64,000 nt of DNA, taken from positions 248,001 to 312,000 of the forward strand of contig JARLGW010000005.1 of assembly GCA_031292565.1 (NCBI GenBank), in the 5' to 3' direction. Made by a program: the position numbers and the translations under genes. This DNA comes from Paludibacteraceae bacterium. GTDB lineage: Bacteria; Bacteroidota; Bacteroidia; Bacteroidales; Paludibacteraceae. Below, piece after piece: positions 43,671 through 54,120 of this stretch. Under the pieces are notes generated by a model. That model saw nothing but the letters and a program-made list of their open reading frames with translations, ran no database searches and was not told the origin of the DNA. Position 1 is the first letter of the stretch; the number at the start of each line of letters is the position of its first letter.

Positions 43671-43806
43671 GTTTTTTAAAATTGATATATAAAGAATTTT
43701 CTTCCAAAGGAAAATTTTTTTTTTTGTTTGGATGAAAAACTCTAGTTTTGAACTTGAAAATTAAATGATTCGAGAGGCTGTTTTCTTGGGCTTAAAAATA
43801 TTGAAA

Positions 43807-45111
43807 ATGAAGAGAATTTTATTTATCGCATTATTAGTTGGAATAGAGATTACGTGTTTGGCTCAAAATGAAGATTGGTTACCGGGCTTTATTATAAAAA
43901 ACCAAGGAGATACAATTTCTGGTCTTATCGAAAACAAAGGTTCTCGTAGCTGTTCCCAATACTGCAATTTCAAGAAAACAGAAACGGATGAGCCTCGACA
44001 GTTTTTACCGAGTGATATACAAGGATATCGATATAAAGATGGAAAGTTTTTTGTTTCCAAAAATATTTCTGATTCAAAATCGTCTAAAAATTCAAAATTG
44101 TCTAGACTCGTATTTTTAGAATATCTTATTCATGGGAAGATTAATATGTATCATTATTTATCGAATGATGATCATTATTATGTTGAAAAAAATGGTGATT
44201 TGTTGGAATTAAAGAGTACGGATATTACTTCAGAAAATTTTGGCAATGTTACAATTCTTGGAGAGAGGAAAGACTATATTCCTCTTCTTTCATATCTGAT
44301 GCAAGATGCTAATATTGATTCTACTGATATTCAGGAAACCGAACTTGACGCAAAATCGTTAATTAAAATTGCGGAGGAATATCATAATAAGGTTTGTACG
44401 AATGAGAAATGTATTGTTTACGAAAAAAAAATAAAACCAATGCATGTTGCATTTAGTTTGCAAATGGGTTTGACCTCAAATAAGTTTGATATTACAGATT
44501 ATACTGTAACTGATTATAGTACTTCAGGTTTAATCGGTTGCAGGGCTGAATTCCAAAATGCATTTGTATGGGTGAGAAACATTAGTTTTTCAGTAGATGC
44601 TAATTTGCAATATTTTTCAAATTATAATTTAAAGGGTGGAAATTCGTATTCTGAAATATATTATGGCGGTCCTGATATACAATATAATAATACGAACTAT
44701 CATTTGAGTGACTATTATGTATCGGATGGTGGAACTGTTAATAAATTAAAGGCAGATGCTTCGGCGTTGAAAGTTAATTTAAAAACATGGGCATTAGTGA
44801 TTCCTGTAACTGTAAATTATACGTTCTCAAAAAAGAAATTAAAACCATATATTGGTGCTGGTTTATCTAATATGTTTATACTATCATCCAATGATAAATT
44901 TGTTTATACCGTTTCTGAGTATTATTATGGCAGATCTCTTCCTCTTTACAGCATTGGATTTAATGGTAGGGCGGGATGTAAGTATCCGTTGAAGGATGAC
45001 AAAGCTATCTATTTGGAATTTAATTTTCAATACATGGAAAGTATGTTAGACAGACCACAGTTTAATTTATACACTAAATTATTTTCGTTAGATGTTGGTT
45101 ATACGTTTTAA
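43807..45111 (+). CDS. Predicted outer-membrane barrel protein with exported N-terminal domain
   Basis: 434 residues from ATG 43807 (MKRILFIALLVGIEITCLA, signal peptide); a start at 43765 would add 14 residues ahead of the signal. Residues about 20-210 have the pattern GFIIKNQGDTISGLIE, LPSDIQGYRYKDGKFF, common in Bacteroidetes proteins of unknown function. The last 220 residues are beta-strand-rich and end in LFSLDVGYTF, as in PorT-type barrels. AT-rich compared with ung before it, hinting at a different history. Function unknown. Confidence 0.7.
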   Translation: MKRILFIALLVGIEITCLAQNEDWLPGFIIKNQGDTISGLIENKGSRSCSQYCNFKKTETDEPRQFLPSDIQGYRYKDGKFFVSKNISDSKSSKNSKLSRLVFLEYLIHGKINMYHYLSNDDHYYVEKNGDLLELKSTDITSENFGNVTILGERKDYIPLLSYLMQDANIDSTDIQETELDAKSLIKIAEEYHNKVCTNEKCIVYEKKIKPMHVAFSLQMGLTSNKFDITDYTVTDYSTSGLIGCRAEFQNAFVWVRNISFSVDANLQYFSNYNLKGGNSYSEIYYGGPDIQYNNTNYHLSDYYVSDGGTVNKLKADASALKVNLKTWALVIPVTVNYTFSKKKLKPYIGAGLSNMFILSSNDKFVYTVSEYYYGRSLPLYSIGFNGRAGCKYPLKDDKAIYLEFNFQYMESMLDRPQFNLYTKLFSLDVGYTF

Positions 45112-45144
45112 GCGTGAAGAAATAAATTAAAGAAGTTTAGGAAC

Positions 45145-45531
45145 TTATGAAAAAGTAAACAAGTAGTTCATGCCGAAATTCCAAATAGTGACAACTCCTA
45201 TTGCCAGTAATTTGGAAAGGTAAAAATTTAGTTTTAATTTGTCGTTCAACAGATATATTATCAGGTTATTAATTCCCAATCCTACTAACGAGATAACCAA
45301 AAAGGAGAGATATTCGTGGGTGATTTGCTGGTTATGACTTTGAAAAGTCCAAATACGATTGAACCAGTAGTTGGATGTAGCAGCCAATATAAATCCTACC
45401 GAATTGGCTATGTATTTATTTATCTTGATTTTTTCTTTCAGCACCCAAGTGCACCCAAAATCTATCAGCATGCCGGATCCACCTACCACACAAAACTTGA
45501 CGAGTTTTAATATTAAATCAGGATTATTCAT
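45145..45531 (-). CDS. GtrA-family membrane protein
   Basis: 128 residues, four transmembrane helices. LVKFCVVGGSGMLIDFGCTW at the N-terminus and ATSNYWFNRIWTF are family signatures. GtrA proteins help move lipid-linked sugars or work with glycosyltransferases in surface polysaccharide modification. It lies 147 bp from the GT39-like gene on the same strand, and the two probably act together. Confidence 0.9.
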   Translation of the reverse strand: MNNPDLILKLVKFCVVGGSGMLIDFGCTWVLKEKIKINKYIANSVGFILAATSNYWFNRIWTFQSHNQQITHEYLSFLVISLVGLGINNLIIYLLNDKLKLNFYLSKLLAIGVVTIWNFGMNYLFTFS

Positions 45532-45677
45532 TCTTCCAATATCTTGTTTATTAAGCTAATATTATTATTTAGAAGAAATTTGATGGGTGCAAATATGATT
45601 TTTCCTATTGATTCTTCCTCTACGTGTTATAAATGCAAATATAATAAATCTTGGTACAAACAATATAGGTAAACATT

Positions 45678-47366
45678 TTAATGAAGATTCTTTTCTCCCT
45701 CAATTGATATTGGATTGTTGTTTTTAATTTCTATCAGGAAGGTTGGTTCCAATGTATGTTCGCGAGTTTTGTAATAGAAAAAATCTTTTTTTAGTTTAGT
45801 GATATGGTATCCGTAAAATGTTTCGATTTTATGGTATTGGATGCCTGTTGTTTGTAGCGTGTCTAGAAAATGTTGATCGACATAGTAAATTATTTTTTTG
45901 TTTTGATCCGTTTTTTTCAACCGGCTTAAATCATTGTCGTTGATGTAGCCTACGTTGTTCTTTGCCGTAAACTCCATCAAAGGTTCTTCAAACGTGTTTA
46001 CTATCGTGTTGTGTGGATAGTGTGCATTTACATATTCGGCTGCGTTACCTGCTGATTGATACGTTAAAAGCTTGGGGTAAAATACGAGATTCAAATACAG
46101 TAGAAACATCATGGTGCACACGAGCGATGCTGAGAAGAATTGTAAAATAACAGTATTGAATTTTCTCAGTACGAATACCAACGAGATACAACTGGCTATT
46201 ATAATTAACCCGGTTAAAATCCAATTGTCAGCCCGGAAGAATATAATTATAAGCGATAACATAATGAAATAGACTCCTATATAAATTATTTGGGATACCC
46301 TGAATGTTTTCACAAGCCACTTTTTGTCTTTATTGTCCATAATGTATTTTGCACACATGATAGAGAGAAATGGGAATAGTATATTTGTGTAGTGTGGTAA
46401 CTGAAATTGCGAGGTGGAAAAGACTATAAACATAATCAAGAATCCACAGATTGAAACATATTCTGTCAATCGTTTCCGTTTAGCCAGTTTGTTTAGCGCG
46501 TTGAAAAGAGCCATATACCCTACTATAGCCCAAGGAGCAAATGCCCACAAGAGAGTGTGAAAGAAGAAGAATGGATCGCCGTTGCCTTTGATTGGCCCCG
46601 TGTTAACAAACCGTCCGAATTGGCTATCCCAAAGAAAGAATTTTATCCCTGATACATGGGTTTTTCCAAATACTATTTTTTCGGGGTGTAAATCGAATTG
46701 AGTGTACAGCACGTATAATTCGGGTAGGATGAAAATAGCTGTCAATACGAAAACCAGAAGCCATTTTATTTGTAAGAGTTTGGCATATTCCTTTTTGAAT
46801 AGTAAATGTCCGAATACCGCCGAAAAAACAATAATCAATACGAATATTCCTTTGGTCATAATAGCCATTGCACAGAACAAAGAGCCTAATAGCAGATCCT
46901 TTGTAGCGTAACGTTGGCTCAAACTAAATAAGTGATAAACGCTGCCCATGATTAACCCGATAAGAATTGCTTCCGCTCTGGTATCGTTATTAGAAATAAT
47001 AATATGCACCGAGGAGGCCAACATCAATACCGCAATTCTAGCTGTCTTTTTGTTGTAAAGCTTTTCAGCGAGTTTGTACGTGTAAAAAAGGGAGGCTAAA
47101 AATAATAGAATGGATGGTAATTTGTAGGCAAAAGAATTTATGCCAAAAAGCTGCATGGAAATAGCGCAGAGCCAAAAAGGGAAGTGCGGTTTATCCAGCC
47201 AATCGTGTCCGTTTACATAAATATCCCACCAATTATGCGAAGTGACAAAAGATTTGGATATTTGGGCATACAATGACGAGTCGCTTAAAAAAACTCCAGT
47301 ATAAAGCCCCGTGATATTAACTAAAATAAGAGCCGTGAGGAAAAATAGAAATGGGGTTGTCTTCAT
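45678..47366 (-). CDS. GT39/ArnT-like membrane glycosyltransferase
   Basis: 562 residues from ATG 47366 (MKTTPFLFFLTALILV); a GTG at 47393 is a weaker start. About 11-12 transmembrane helices, with the first periplasmic loop carrying LSDSSLYAQISKSF and then HDWLDKPHFPFWL, the acidic catalytic-type loop and HxxLDKPP-like motif of PMT/ArnT glycosyltransferases. They transfer a sugar from a polyprenyl-phosphate donor to lipid A or protein. The acceptor here cannot be told. Confidence 0.88.
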   Translation of the reverse strand: MKTTPFLFFLTALILVNITGLYTGVFLSDSSLYAQISKSFVTSHNWWDIYVNGHDWLDKPHFPFWLCAISMQLFGINSFAYKLPSILLFLASLFYTYKLAEKLYNKKTARIAVLMLASSVHIIISNNDTRAEAILIGLIMGSVYHLFSLSQRYATKDLLLGSLFCAMAIMTKGIFVLIIVFSAVFGHLLFKKEYAKLLQIKWLLVFVLTAIFILPELYVLYTQFDLHPEKIVFGKTHVSGIKFFLWDSQFGRFVNTGPIKGNGDPFFFFHTLLWAFAPWAIVGYMALFNALNKLAKRKRLTEYVSICGFLIMFIVFSTSQFQLPHYTNILFPFLSIMCAKYIMDNKDKKWLVKTFRVSQIIYIGVYFIMLSLIIIFFRADNWILTGLIIIASCISLVFVLRKFNTVILQFFSASLVCTMMFLLYLNLVFYPKLLTYQSAGNAAEYVNAHYPHNTIVNTFEEPLMEFTAKNNVGYINDNDLSRLKKTDQNKKIIYYVDQHFLDTLQTTGIQYHKIETFYGYHITKLKKDFFYYKTREHTLEPTFLIEIKNNNPISIEGEKNLH

Positions 47367-47546
47367 TGATCCGTATATGTTAAGCCTGTTCACTTTTTAA
47401 GTGTAAACATAAACAGGTTTTAATGCATAACGGATTACAAAATGTTTAATTTATAAATAATATGCTGTATGAATTGCTGCAAAAGCAACTCCCAAAGACC
47501 CCTAGCGGTTAAATAAAACTGGTGGAAAATTTGTCCGGAATAGATT

Positions 47547-48026
47547 TTAATAGTTATAGCCAATTTCTTGGTTCCACTTAAATGGTGGATTTTCCTTCAT
47601 CTCTTTTATTATATGTTCAACTTCTTCCGGGGTAATGGATTTGTTCAACCAGTTTATAGCAGGAGCTAATTCCCTAAAAAACTCCATTTTTTGGTTGGCC
47701 TTTGCAAATTCTTTTTGAACAATATAGGTATAAGCTAATTGGTGAGGCGAACTGTAAGTAGCTATTTTGTTTTTATTGGAAATTGCTCCGTTGAGTTCTA
47801 GTAATTTTCGTACATAGATTTGTACATCAGAGATGACAAAATCCCAATCCATATTGCGTGTATCGATTAGAATATCAAAGTCTTTGTTCCGTGGTTCATC
47901 CTCCAAAATGAATTGGTCGTACGCGATAAGACTATCTATACTTATGGCACCAAAACGGGCACCAATAGTAAGTTGCATCTCCGGCAGTGTTTTGGAACCT
48001 GCCGTAAAAAGGATTGTGTTTTTCAT
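47547..48026 (-). CDS. SpoIIAA/STAS-like protein of unknown function
   Basis: 159 residues from ATG 48026 (MKNTILFTAGSKTLPEMQ); the longer frame begins at a TTG. Alternating helices and strands with DILIDTRNMDWDFVISDV resemble the SpoIIAA-like/STAS fold found in many Bacteroidetes. It ends with a charged helix (EEVEHIIKEMKENP). No partner gene is next to it, and no catalytic residue is apparent. Confidence 0.6.
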   Translation of the reverse strand: MKNTILFTAGSKTLPEMQLTIGARFGAISIDSLIAYDQFILEDEPRNKDFDILIDTRNMDWDFVISDVQIYVRKLLELNGAISNKNKIATYSSPHQLAYTYIVQKEFAKANQKMEFFRELAPAINWLNKSITPEEVEHIIKEMKENPPFKWNQEIGYNY

Positions 48027-48110
48027 GTAATTATTTCTTTTCAAAAGTAATGAATTGAAATAAAGATGAAATAGCTAAAAACATGTTATTGAAAACAAAA
48101 AAAGCCTATT

Positions 48111-49355
48111 TTACATCATTAGCAACGAACTGTCGCCATAACTCAAGAAACGAAAATCGTGTGCCAACGCGTAATCATACATCTCCCTCCAATTACTTTT
48201 CAAGTAAGCTGAAATAAGAAGTAGTAACGTGCTTTTGGGTTGGTGGAAGTTTGTTATAATGGCATTTACCACTTTAAACTTGTAGCCTGGTGCAATAATA
48301 ATTTGCGTGGCGGTTTGTAGTTTGTCCTTGTTGTTCTTTTTCAGGTAAGACAGAATATTGCTCAATGCTTGCTCCGTGGTAAGCTCGGAATTGGTTTGGT
48401 AAGGAGTCCATTGCTGCACGCTTAGTTCGTGCGCATCGGCATCCGGGTGTGCTTGCAGATATAACCCTATGTAATAAAGGCTCTCCAGTGTACGCACGGA
48501 AGTGGTACCCACGGCAACCACCCGCCCTGTTTTTCTTATCAAGTGCTCTATGGTTTCCTGTTTTACCGAAATAACTTCGGAGTGCATGGTGTGCTCTTTT
48601 ATCTCTTCCGATTTTACAGGTTGAAAAGTACCTGCACCCACGTGCAGCGTGAGTTCCTCCAGCTCAATTCCTTTTGCTGGTAATGCAGCCAATACCTCCG
48701 GGGTAAAATGCAACCCGGCTGTGGGTGCTGCCACCGAACCTTTTATTTTGGAGTACACCGTTTGGTACGTTTCCTTATCCCGTTCGCAGGTGTGTCGGTG
48801 CAGGTATGGCGGGATGGGCAATTCGCCCACCTTGTCCAGTATATCGGCAAAAGTTAATGACGGGTCTTCCCACGTGAAACGGATAATATGCGTGTTGTTG
48901 TCCGTAGAAATGCGCTCGGCCTCTAGCAGTACGTCCTTTCCATTATTTAGTTGCAACGAGGTTTGTATTTTGCCCGCTTTCCATTTTTTTGAATTACCCA
49001 CCATACATTTCCATTCGCAGGCTCGTGTTTGTTGAAACGAAAGAACGTAATCATTAGGGCTGTATGGCTCAAGGCAAAATACCTCAATTTGAGCACCCGT
49101 TTCTTTCGTGAAAATTAAGCGGGCTTGTATTACTTTCGTGTTGTTGAAAACCAACAGGCTGTCAGCCGGAAGTAATTCGGGCAAATCATAGAAATGATAT
49201 TCACTTAGTTCACCGTTTTTATTTAAAAGTAATTTGGAGGCATCCCGTTTCTCCAATGGAAATTTAGCTATTCGCTCGTCCTGCAACGGGTAGTTATAAT
49301 CCTCAATTTTAATATGTTGGGTATCTTGTAACATTTCGCTTGTTTTGATGGACAA
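48111..49355 (-). CDS. queA: S-adenosylmethionine:tRNA ribosyltransferase-isomerase
   Basis: 414 residues from 49355; ATG 49334 (MLQDTQHIKIEDY) is also possible. QueA signatures include IAKFPLEKRDASKLLL, LLVFNNTKVIQARLIF, VAAPTAGLHFTPEVL, GAGTFQPV and VGTTSVRTLE. It makes the epoxyqueuosine precursor on tRNA from SAM. The length of 410 or so identifies the longer of two Bacteroidetes forms. It stands alone and is divergent from the Smr gene. Confidence 0.93.
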   Translation of the reverse strand: MSIKTSEMLQDTQHIKIEDYNYPLQDERIAKFPLEKRDASKLLLNKNGELSEYHFYDLPELLPADSLLVFNNTKVIQARLIFTKETGAQIEVFCLEPYSPNDYVLSFQQTRACEWKCMVGNSKKWKAGKIQTSLQLNNGKDVLLEAERISTDNNTHIIRFTWEDPSLTFADILDKVGELPIPPYLHRHTCERDKETYQTVYSKIKGSVAAPTAGLHFTPEVLAALPAKGIELEELTLHVGAGTFQPVKSEEIKEHTMHSEVISVKQETIEHLIRKTGRVVAVGTTSVRTLESLYYIGLYLQAHPDADAHELSVQQWTPYQTNSELTTEQALSNILSYLKKNNKDKLQTATQIIIAPGYKFKVVNAIITNFHQPKSTLLLLISAYLKSNWREMYDYALAHDFRFLSYGDSSLLMM

Positions 49356-49474
49356 AAATAGTGAAATTTGCAGGAAGATGGTGTGCCAATTTGCTTGTAG
49401 GCTTGTTTGTTCATCAAAATTAGATGTAAGAATGTATTAACCCCTTCTGATAGAGGGAATTTGTGGAGGCTAAA

Positions 49475-50524
49475 ATGGTAAAAATAGGAGATAGAGTACG
49501 GTTTCTGAATAGTGTAGGAGGCGGTATCGTGCGCAAGTTTCAATCTAAAGATATTGTATTGGTAGAGGAAGAGGATGGATTTGAAACACCTGTTCTGGCT
49601 CGCGAGTGCGTGGTGGTGGAAACTATTAGCTCTGAAACAAATCTGCCGGAAATAAAGAAACAAGCCTCGTCGGCACCCGCTCCGATTATTATCCGTGAGG
49701 AACCCGAAGAGGATGACGACTATGATTACGACGGCGATGAAACGCCCGAAGGTGAAGCTCTCACGGTTTTGTTGGCATTTCTTCCTCAGGATAGCCGACA
49801 GATGCAGAGTACGGATTACGATGCCTACCTGATTAATGATAGCAATTATTTTTTGCATTATAATATTGCCACCTTGGCCGACGGCCAGGCTATTGCTCGA
49901 AATAACGGTATAATAGAACCGAACACTAAATTTAACTTTGGTACGTTGAACAAGGATTCGCTTAACGATTGGGAGCGAATTAGTGTGCAAATGCTAGCGT
50001 TTAAAAAGAAAAAATACGAGCCAAAATCACCTGTAAATGTAGAACTGAAACTAAACCCGGTGAAGTTTTACAAGTTGCATAGTTTCACTGAAAATGATTA
50101 TTTTAAGCAGGATGCAATGGTGCTGGAGGTCGTTACAGGGGATATGCCTGCTTCCGCCTTAAATTTTGACCCGCAACAATTGAAAGACGCGTTGGGGCAG
50201 AAAAAAGAGGATGTTCGTCGTCGCACACGTATTGAGAAAAATGATGTGCTAGAAGTGGATTTGCATATAGACGAATTGCTTGATACCACGGCAGGAATGA
50301 CGAATGCCGATATGTTGCAATATCAGTTGGATAAATTCAATCAGGTGCTTGAAGAAAACAAGAACCGGAAGGGGCATAAAATTGTGTTCATTCATGGAAA
50401 AGGCGAAGGTGTTTTGCGCAACGAAATTATGAAGCAACTTAAAAGCAAGTATTCCGGTTATTATGTACAAGATGCTTCTTTCCGTGAATATGGTTTTGGA
50501 GCCACGATGGTAACGATACGATAA
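49475..50524 (+). CDS. DUF2027 and Smr domain protein
   Basis: 349 residues from ATG 49475 (MVKIGDRVRFLNSVGG); a GTG at 49463 would add four residues. The N-terminal part has a KOW/Tudor-like barrel, then an acidic stretch (about 78-95) and a DUF2027 beta-domain. The C-terminal Smr domain (about 260-349) has VDLHIDEL and the HGKGEGVLR loop. Smr domains nick or cut nucleic acids, recently linked to ribosome collision rescue, and may act here on RNA or branched DNA. Single gene. Confidence 0.9.
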   Translation: MVKIGDRVRFLNSVGGGIVRKFQSKDIVLVEEEDGFETPVLARECVVVETISSETNLPEIKKQASSAPAPIIIREEPEEDDDYDYDGDETPEGEALTVLLAFLPQDSRQMQSTDYDAYLINDSNYFLHYNIATLADGQAIARNNGIIEPNTKFNFGTLNKDSLNDWERISVQMLAFKKKKYEPKSPVNVELKLNPVKFYKLHSFTENDYFKQDAMVLEVVTGDMPASALNFDPQQLKDALGQKKEDVRRRTRIEKNDVLEVDLHIDELLDTTAGMTNADMLQYQLDKFNQVLEENKNRKGHKIVFIHGKGEGVLRNEIMKQLKSKYSGYYVQDASFREYGFGATMVTIR

Positions 50525-50552
50525 ATAATGTAACAGCATAAACGAACTTTAT

Positions 50553-51521
50553 ATGGATAAGTTGAAACCTAAATTTTTGAGCGTGGTATTGGCCTTTGTT
50601 TTTCTAGGAGCGATGGTGTCTTGTTCTAAGTACGATGATACTGCCAGTGATTTGTCAACAAACACAAATACCCATAGAACCACAAACACAAAAAATAAGA
50701 CAACTCTAGATACCTCGGCTTTTATTACCAAGGTATATGATTATGTGTATGCACCGGGGCAATATGCCAGTGTAGCCTTTTCCAATTCGGCATCCAATTT
50801 TATTGGCATTCCGGGCTATCTGACAGTACCCACTACTACCAAAACGGTTATTTCGTTAGGCAGTTGGGGTGGATATATCGTTGGCGGGTTTAATCACAAC
50901 ATAACCAATGTGAGCGGCAATGATTTTATTGTTCTTTGCGGAAGCTCCTCGGCTCCCGAACCCGGAATCGTATATGTAATGGAAGATACCAATGGCAACG
51001 GGTTGCCCGATGATACCTGGTACGAATTGAAAGGAAGCGAATCGGCTAACGCGTCAACGTATAGGAACTACACGGTGACGTATTACAAAACAAAATCCGA
51101 TAGTGCCAATGTTACCTGGAAAGACAGTAAAGGAAATACCGGGAGTTTAGTGCCGGGTTATGGAAGTACCTATTCCAGTGGATGGTGGAAGTATCCGTTG
51201 AAAGATTCACTGGTATTTACAGGTACCCGTTTGCCTGATGCTTACTACAATTCAGGTAGTTCAACCAAGCAAAACTGGGTGGTTTATTCCGGTTTATTTA
51301 CTTGGGGTTATGCTGAAAATGCGAATGGAACAGATTATAATACTACCTACATGGGAAATGAATTTGATATTTCCAACGCGGTGGATGCATCGGGTAATGC
51401 CGTTAAATTAAATAGCATCCGTTTTATTAAGGTTCAAACCGGAATTTTTCAGCAAGCCGGATGGCTAAATGAAATTTCCACGGAAGTATATGGGGCGGCT
51501 GATTTAAGTAGGCTAAAATAG
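50553..51521 (+). CDS. Surface lipoprotein, cell-surface/PKD-associated family
   Basis: 322 residues with a lipoprotein signal (AMVSC, Cys about 25). The body has the repeated motif set of a Bacteroidetes surface family: YDYVYAPGQYASVAF, GSWGGYIVGGFNHNI, PGIVYVMEDTNGNGLPDDTW, then FDISNAVDASGNAVKL and IKVQTGIFQQAGWLNEIST. Relatives are often coded beside TonB-dependent receptors for cobalamin-like nutrients, but no such receptor is here, so ligand binding is only a guess. It is 28 bp after the Smr gene. Confidence 0.75.
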   Translation: MDKLKPKFLSVVLAFVFLGAMVSCSKYDDTASDLSTNTNTHRTTNTKNKTTLDTSAFITKVYDYVYAPGQYASVAFSNSASNFIGIPGYLTVPTTTKTVISLGSWGGYIVGGFNHNITNVSGNDFIVLCGSSSAPEPGIVYVMEDTNGNGLPDDTWYELKGSESANASTYRNYTVTYYKTKSDSANVTWKDSKGNTGSLVPGYGSTYSSGWWKYPLKDSLVFTGTRLPDAYYNSGSSTKQNWVVYSGLFTWGYAENANGTDYNTTYMGNEFDISNAVDASGNAVKLNSIRFIKVQTGIFQQAGWLNEISTEVYGAADLSRLK

Positions 51522-51618
51522 AAATATAGTTGACAAAATCTTTTTATTTAACAAAAAGAGCAACAATATTTTTTCTTTTGGATCCATTTCGTTATTTTTG
51601 TAAGGATTTTGCCCAGAC

Positions 51619-51912
51619 ATGACAGACGAACATATTCAATTATTACAAAGCTTGCATCTGAAAATAGAGCAATTAAAGGCTCTTTATGAAAAGGAGAAAG
51701 CTAAGAATCAGGTTCTTGTGCAAGAACTTGAGAAGGAAAAAAAGGAATTGATGTATGCTCACAAAAAAATGCTGGAGCTTCAAACCAACTATGATAATCT
51801 GCTCACGGCAGGTTTACTTTCCGTTAACGAAGACGAACGGAAGAAAGCCAAGTACAGATTATCGAAAATGGTGCGGGAAATTGACAAATGTTTAGCTCTT
51901 CTTAATCAATAG
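51619..51912 (+). CDS. Coiled-coil protein preceding zapA
   Basis: 97 residues, mostly one long coiled coil (LHLKIEQLKALYEKEKAKNQ, then EKEKKELMYAHKKMLEL). Genes of this size and form precede zapA in Bacteroidales and may be ZapB-like helpers at the division site. Its stop is 4 bp before the zapA ATG. It is not otherwise recognised. Confidence 0.78.
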   Translation: MTDEHIQLLQSLHLKIEQLKALYEKEKAKNQVLVQELEKEKKELMYAHKKMLELQTNYDNLLTAGLLSVNEDERKKAKYRLSKMVREIDKCLALLNQ

Positions 51913-51916
51913 AGCA

Positions 51917-52228
51917 ATGAAAGAATCTGATTTGCTGACAATTAATTTAAATATCTTTGAGAAACAGTTGCCTTTGCGACTTACTATTCCTCGCGAAAAA
52001 GAGGAAACATACCGTAAGGCAGCCGATTTAATTAATACAGCAATTAAAGAATACAGAAAACAGTATCAGGTAATACCATTAGAAAGCATTCTTTCGATGG
52101 TATCATTAAATTTTGCAGTAAAAAGCCTAACCTCGGCCAACGATAAGGATATGCAGCCTTTATTGGATGAGCTTAACGTGATGGATGCCGGATTAAAATC
52201 ATACTTGGACACTCTGGTTTCAGAATAA
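51917..52228 (+). CDS. zapA: Cell division protein ZapA
   Basis: 103 residues. The opening TINLNIFEKQLPLRLTIPRE and the helix KEETYRKAADLINTAIKEYR match ZapA, which bundles FtsZ at the division ring. The C-terminal coiled coil is shorter than in E. coli. Cotranscribed with the coiled-coil gene before it; rny follows after 96 bp. Confidence 0.85.
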   Translation: MKESDLLTINLNIFEKQLPLRLTIPREKEETYRKAADLINTAIKEYRKQYQVIPLESILSMVSLNFAVKSLTSANDKDMQPLLDELNVMDAGLKSYLDTLVSE

Positions 52229-52324
52229 ACATAAACAAATATATTACCCGCATTATTTCATTGATAAACAGATGTTTGTTTAATGAGATAGTGCGTTTTT
52301 TTTAACCATTAATACATATATCAC

Positions 52325-53878
52325 ATGCCAACAATTGTAATAGGAGCTATTGCTTTATGTTTGGGGGGAGTTGGAACCTTTATCGTGATGAAATTCATTG
52401 TAAAATCCAGTTACAACAACCGTCTAAAAGAAGCAGAGGCCGAAGCAGAAGTTCTGAAAAAGAACAAGTTAATAGAGGTCAAGGAAAAATATCTAAATCT
52501 TAAGGAAGAGTACGAAAAGCAGGTTGCACAGCGCAATCAAAAGATTCAACAAGCTGAAGTCAAGATTCAACAGACAGAGGCCAAGGTGCAACAACGCGAA
52601 ATGCAGCAAAATCAACTGCAATCCGATTTCAATCGTAAAAACAGTGAGCTGGAAGCCATTCGTTCTAACTTGGATAACCAGTTGGAAGTGATTGAGCATA
52701 AGAAAAAAGAGTTGGACAAGTTGCACAAACAAGAGTTGGATCAATTGGAGCAAATTTCCGGTTTATCAGCCGATCAAGCTAAGGCGAAATTGGTGGAATC
52801 GTTGAAAGAAGAAGCAAAAACAGAAGCCATGTCCTACATCAACGAGATTATGGATGAGGCCAAAATGACTGCTAACAAAGAAGCTAAACGGGTGGTGGTA
52901 CAAACCATTCAACGTGTAGCTACCGAAACGGCCATTGAAAACTCGGTTACCGTGTTCCATATAGAGTCCGACGAAATGAAAGGACGTATTATCGGTCGTG
53001 AAGGTCGTAATATTCGTGCGTTGGAAGCTGCTACCGGTATTGAAATTATCGTGGACGATACCCCCGAAGCCATTGTGCTTTCAGGTTTCGATCCTATCCG
53101 TCGTGAAGTAGCTCGATTAGCTCTTCACCAATTGGTAACCGATGGACGTATTCACCCTGCCCGTATTGAAGAAGTGGTGGCCAAGGTGAAAAAACAAGTG
53201 GAAGAAGAAGTTATCGAAACAGGTAAACGTACTACCATCGATTTGGGTGTACATGGTTTGCATCCTGAATTGATACGTATGATAGGGAAGATGAAATATC
53301 GTTCGTCTTACGGACAAAACTTGTTGCAACATGCGCGTGAAACGGCTAACTTGTGTGCCATCATGGCATCCGAACTTGGGTTGAATCCGAAGAAAGCCAA
53401 ACGTGCAGGTTTACTTCATGATATTGGTAAAGTGCCAGATGATGAGCCGGAATTGCCACACGCTATTTTAGGTATGAAGTTGGCTGAAAAGTACAAGGAA
53501 AAACCTGAAATATGTAATGCAATAGGTGCTCACCACGACGAAACCGAAATGACAAGTTTGTTATCACCAATCGTTCAGGTATGTGATGCTATTTCGGGAG
53601 CCCGTCCGGGTGCACGCCGCGAAATTGTGGAGGCATATATCAAACGTTTGAACGACCTTGAAAATCTGGCTCTTTCATATCCCGGTGTGTTGAAAACATA
53701 CGCTATTCAGGCCGGACGCGAATTGCGTGTAATAGTTGGTGCGGATAAGATTGACGACAAGGAAACAGAAACGTTGTCATTCGACATCGCGAAGAAAATT
53801 CAAGATGAAATGACTTACCCCGGTCAGGTAAAAATCACGGTTATCCGTGAAACCCGTGCGGTAAGCTTTGCAAAATAG
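52325..53878 (+). CDS. rny: Ribonuclease Y
   Basis: 517 residues: N-terminal membrane helix ([21 protein letters not shown]), a long coiled coil (about 30-190), a KH domain ([15 protein letters not shown], about 220-280) and an HD phosphohydrolase domain ([18 protein letters not shown]). It cleaves single-stranded RNA at the membrane and starts mRNA decay. A TATTTTTG box is not obvious, so transcription from the zapA promoter is likely. Terminator follows. Confidence 0.96.
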   Translation: MPTIVIGAIALCLGGVGTFIVMKFIVKSSYNNRLKEAEAEAEVLKKNKLIEVKEKYLNLKEEYEKQVAQRNQKIQQAEVKIQQTEAKVQQREMQQNQLQSDFNRKNSELEAIRSNLDNQLEVIEHKKKELDKLHKQELDQLEQISGLSADQAKAKLVESLKEEAKTEAMSYINEIMDEAKMTANKEAKRVVVQTIQRVATETAIENSVTVFHIESDEMKGRIIGREGRNIRALEAATGIEIIVDDTPEAIVLSGFDPIRREVARLALHQLVTDGRIHPARIEEVVAKVKKQVEEEVIETGKRTTIDLGVHGLHPELIRMIGKMKYRSSYGQNLLQHARETANLCAIMASELGLNPKKAKRAGLLHDIGKVPDDEPELPHAILGMKLAEKYKEKPEICNAIGAHHDETEMTSLLSPIVQVCDAISGARPGARREIVEAYIKRLNDLENLALSYPGVLKTYAIQAGRELRVIVGADKIDDKETETLSFDIAKKIQDEMTYPGQVKITVIRETRAVSFAK

Positions 53879-53896
53879 AATAAAGATTTAAAGAAC

Positions 53897-53949
53897 AAAG
53901 AGCAAAGACGCTGGAGCGAAGACCTTTTGTCTATATATCTTTGCTCTTT
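53897..53949 (+). terminator. Terminator of rny
   Basis: Stem aaagagcaaaga/tctttgctcttt enclosing an inner hairpin cgc-tgga-gcg, 18 bp after the rny stop. Confidence 0.75.
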
Positions 53950-53965
53950 ATTCTTTCATCTGACA

Positions 53966-54012
53966 AAAAATGGGTCTGTTTGGTTTTGACTTGACTTGCC
54001 CATTTTTCAGAG
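53966..54012 (+). terminator. Second terminator-like hairpin
   Basis: aaaaatggg/cccattttt with a 24-base loop, T-rich end. Lies between the rny terminator and the next hairpin; may mark a small transcript. Confidence 0.4.
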
Positions 54013-54076
54013 AAAACAAAATACTAAAAAAGTAAACTAAAACTCCTAATTAATAGTGGTTTAAGCTAAATTCACA

Positions 54077-54120
54077 AAGAGTAGCAAAAGAATTTATTTT
54101 CCTTTGTTACTCTTTTTTTT
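54077..54120 (+). terminator. Third hairpin with T tail
   Basis: aaagagta and caaaag against ctttg and tactcttt, followed by TTTTTTTT. Strong terminator form without an evident upstream gene. Confidence 0.6.
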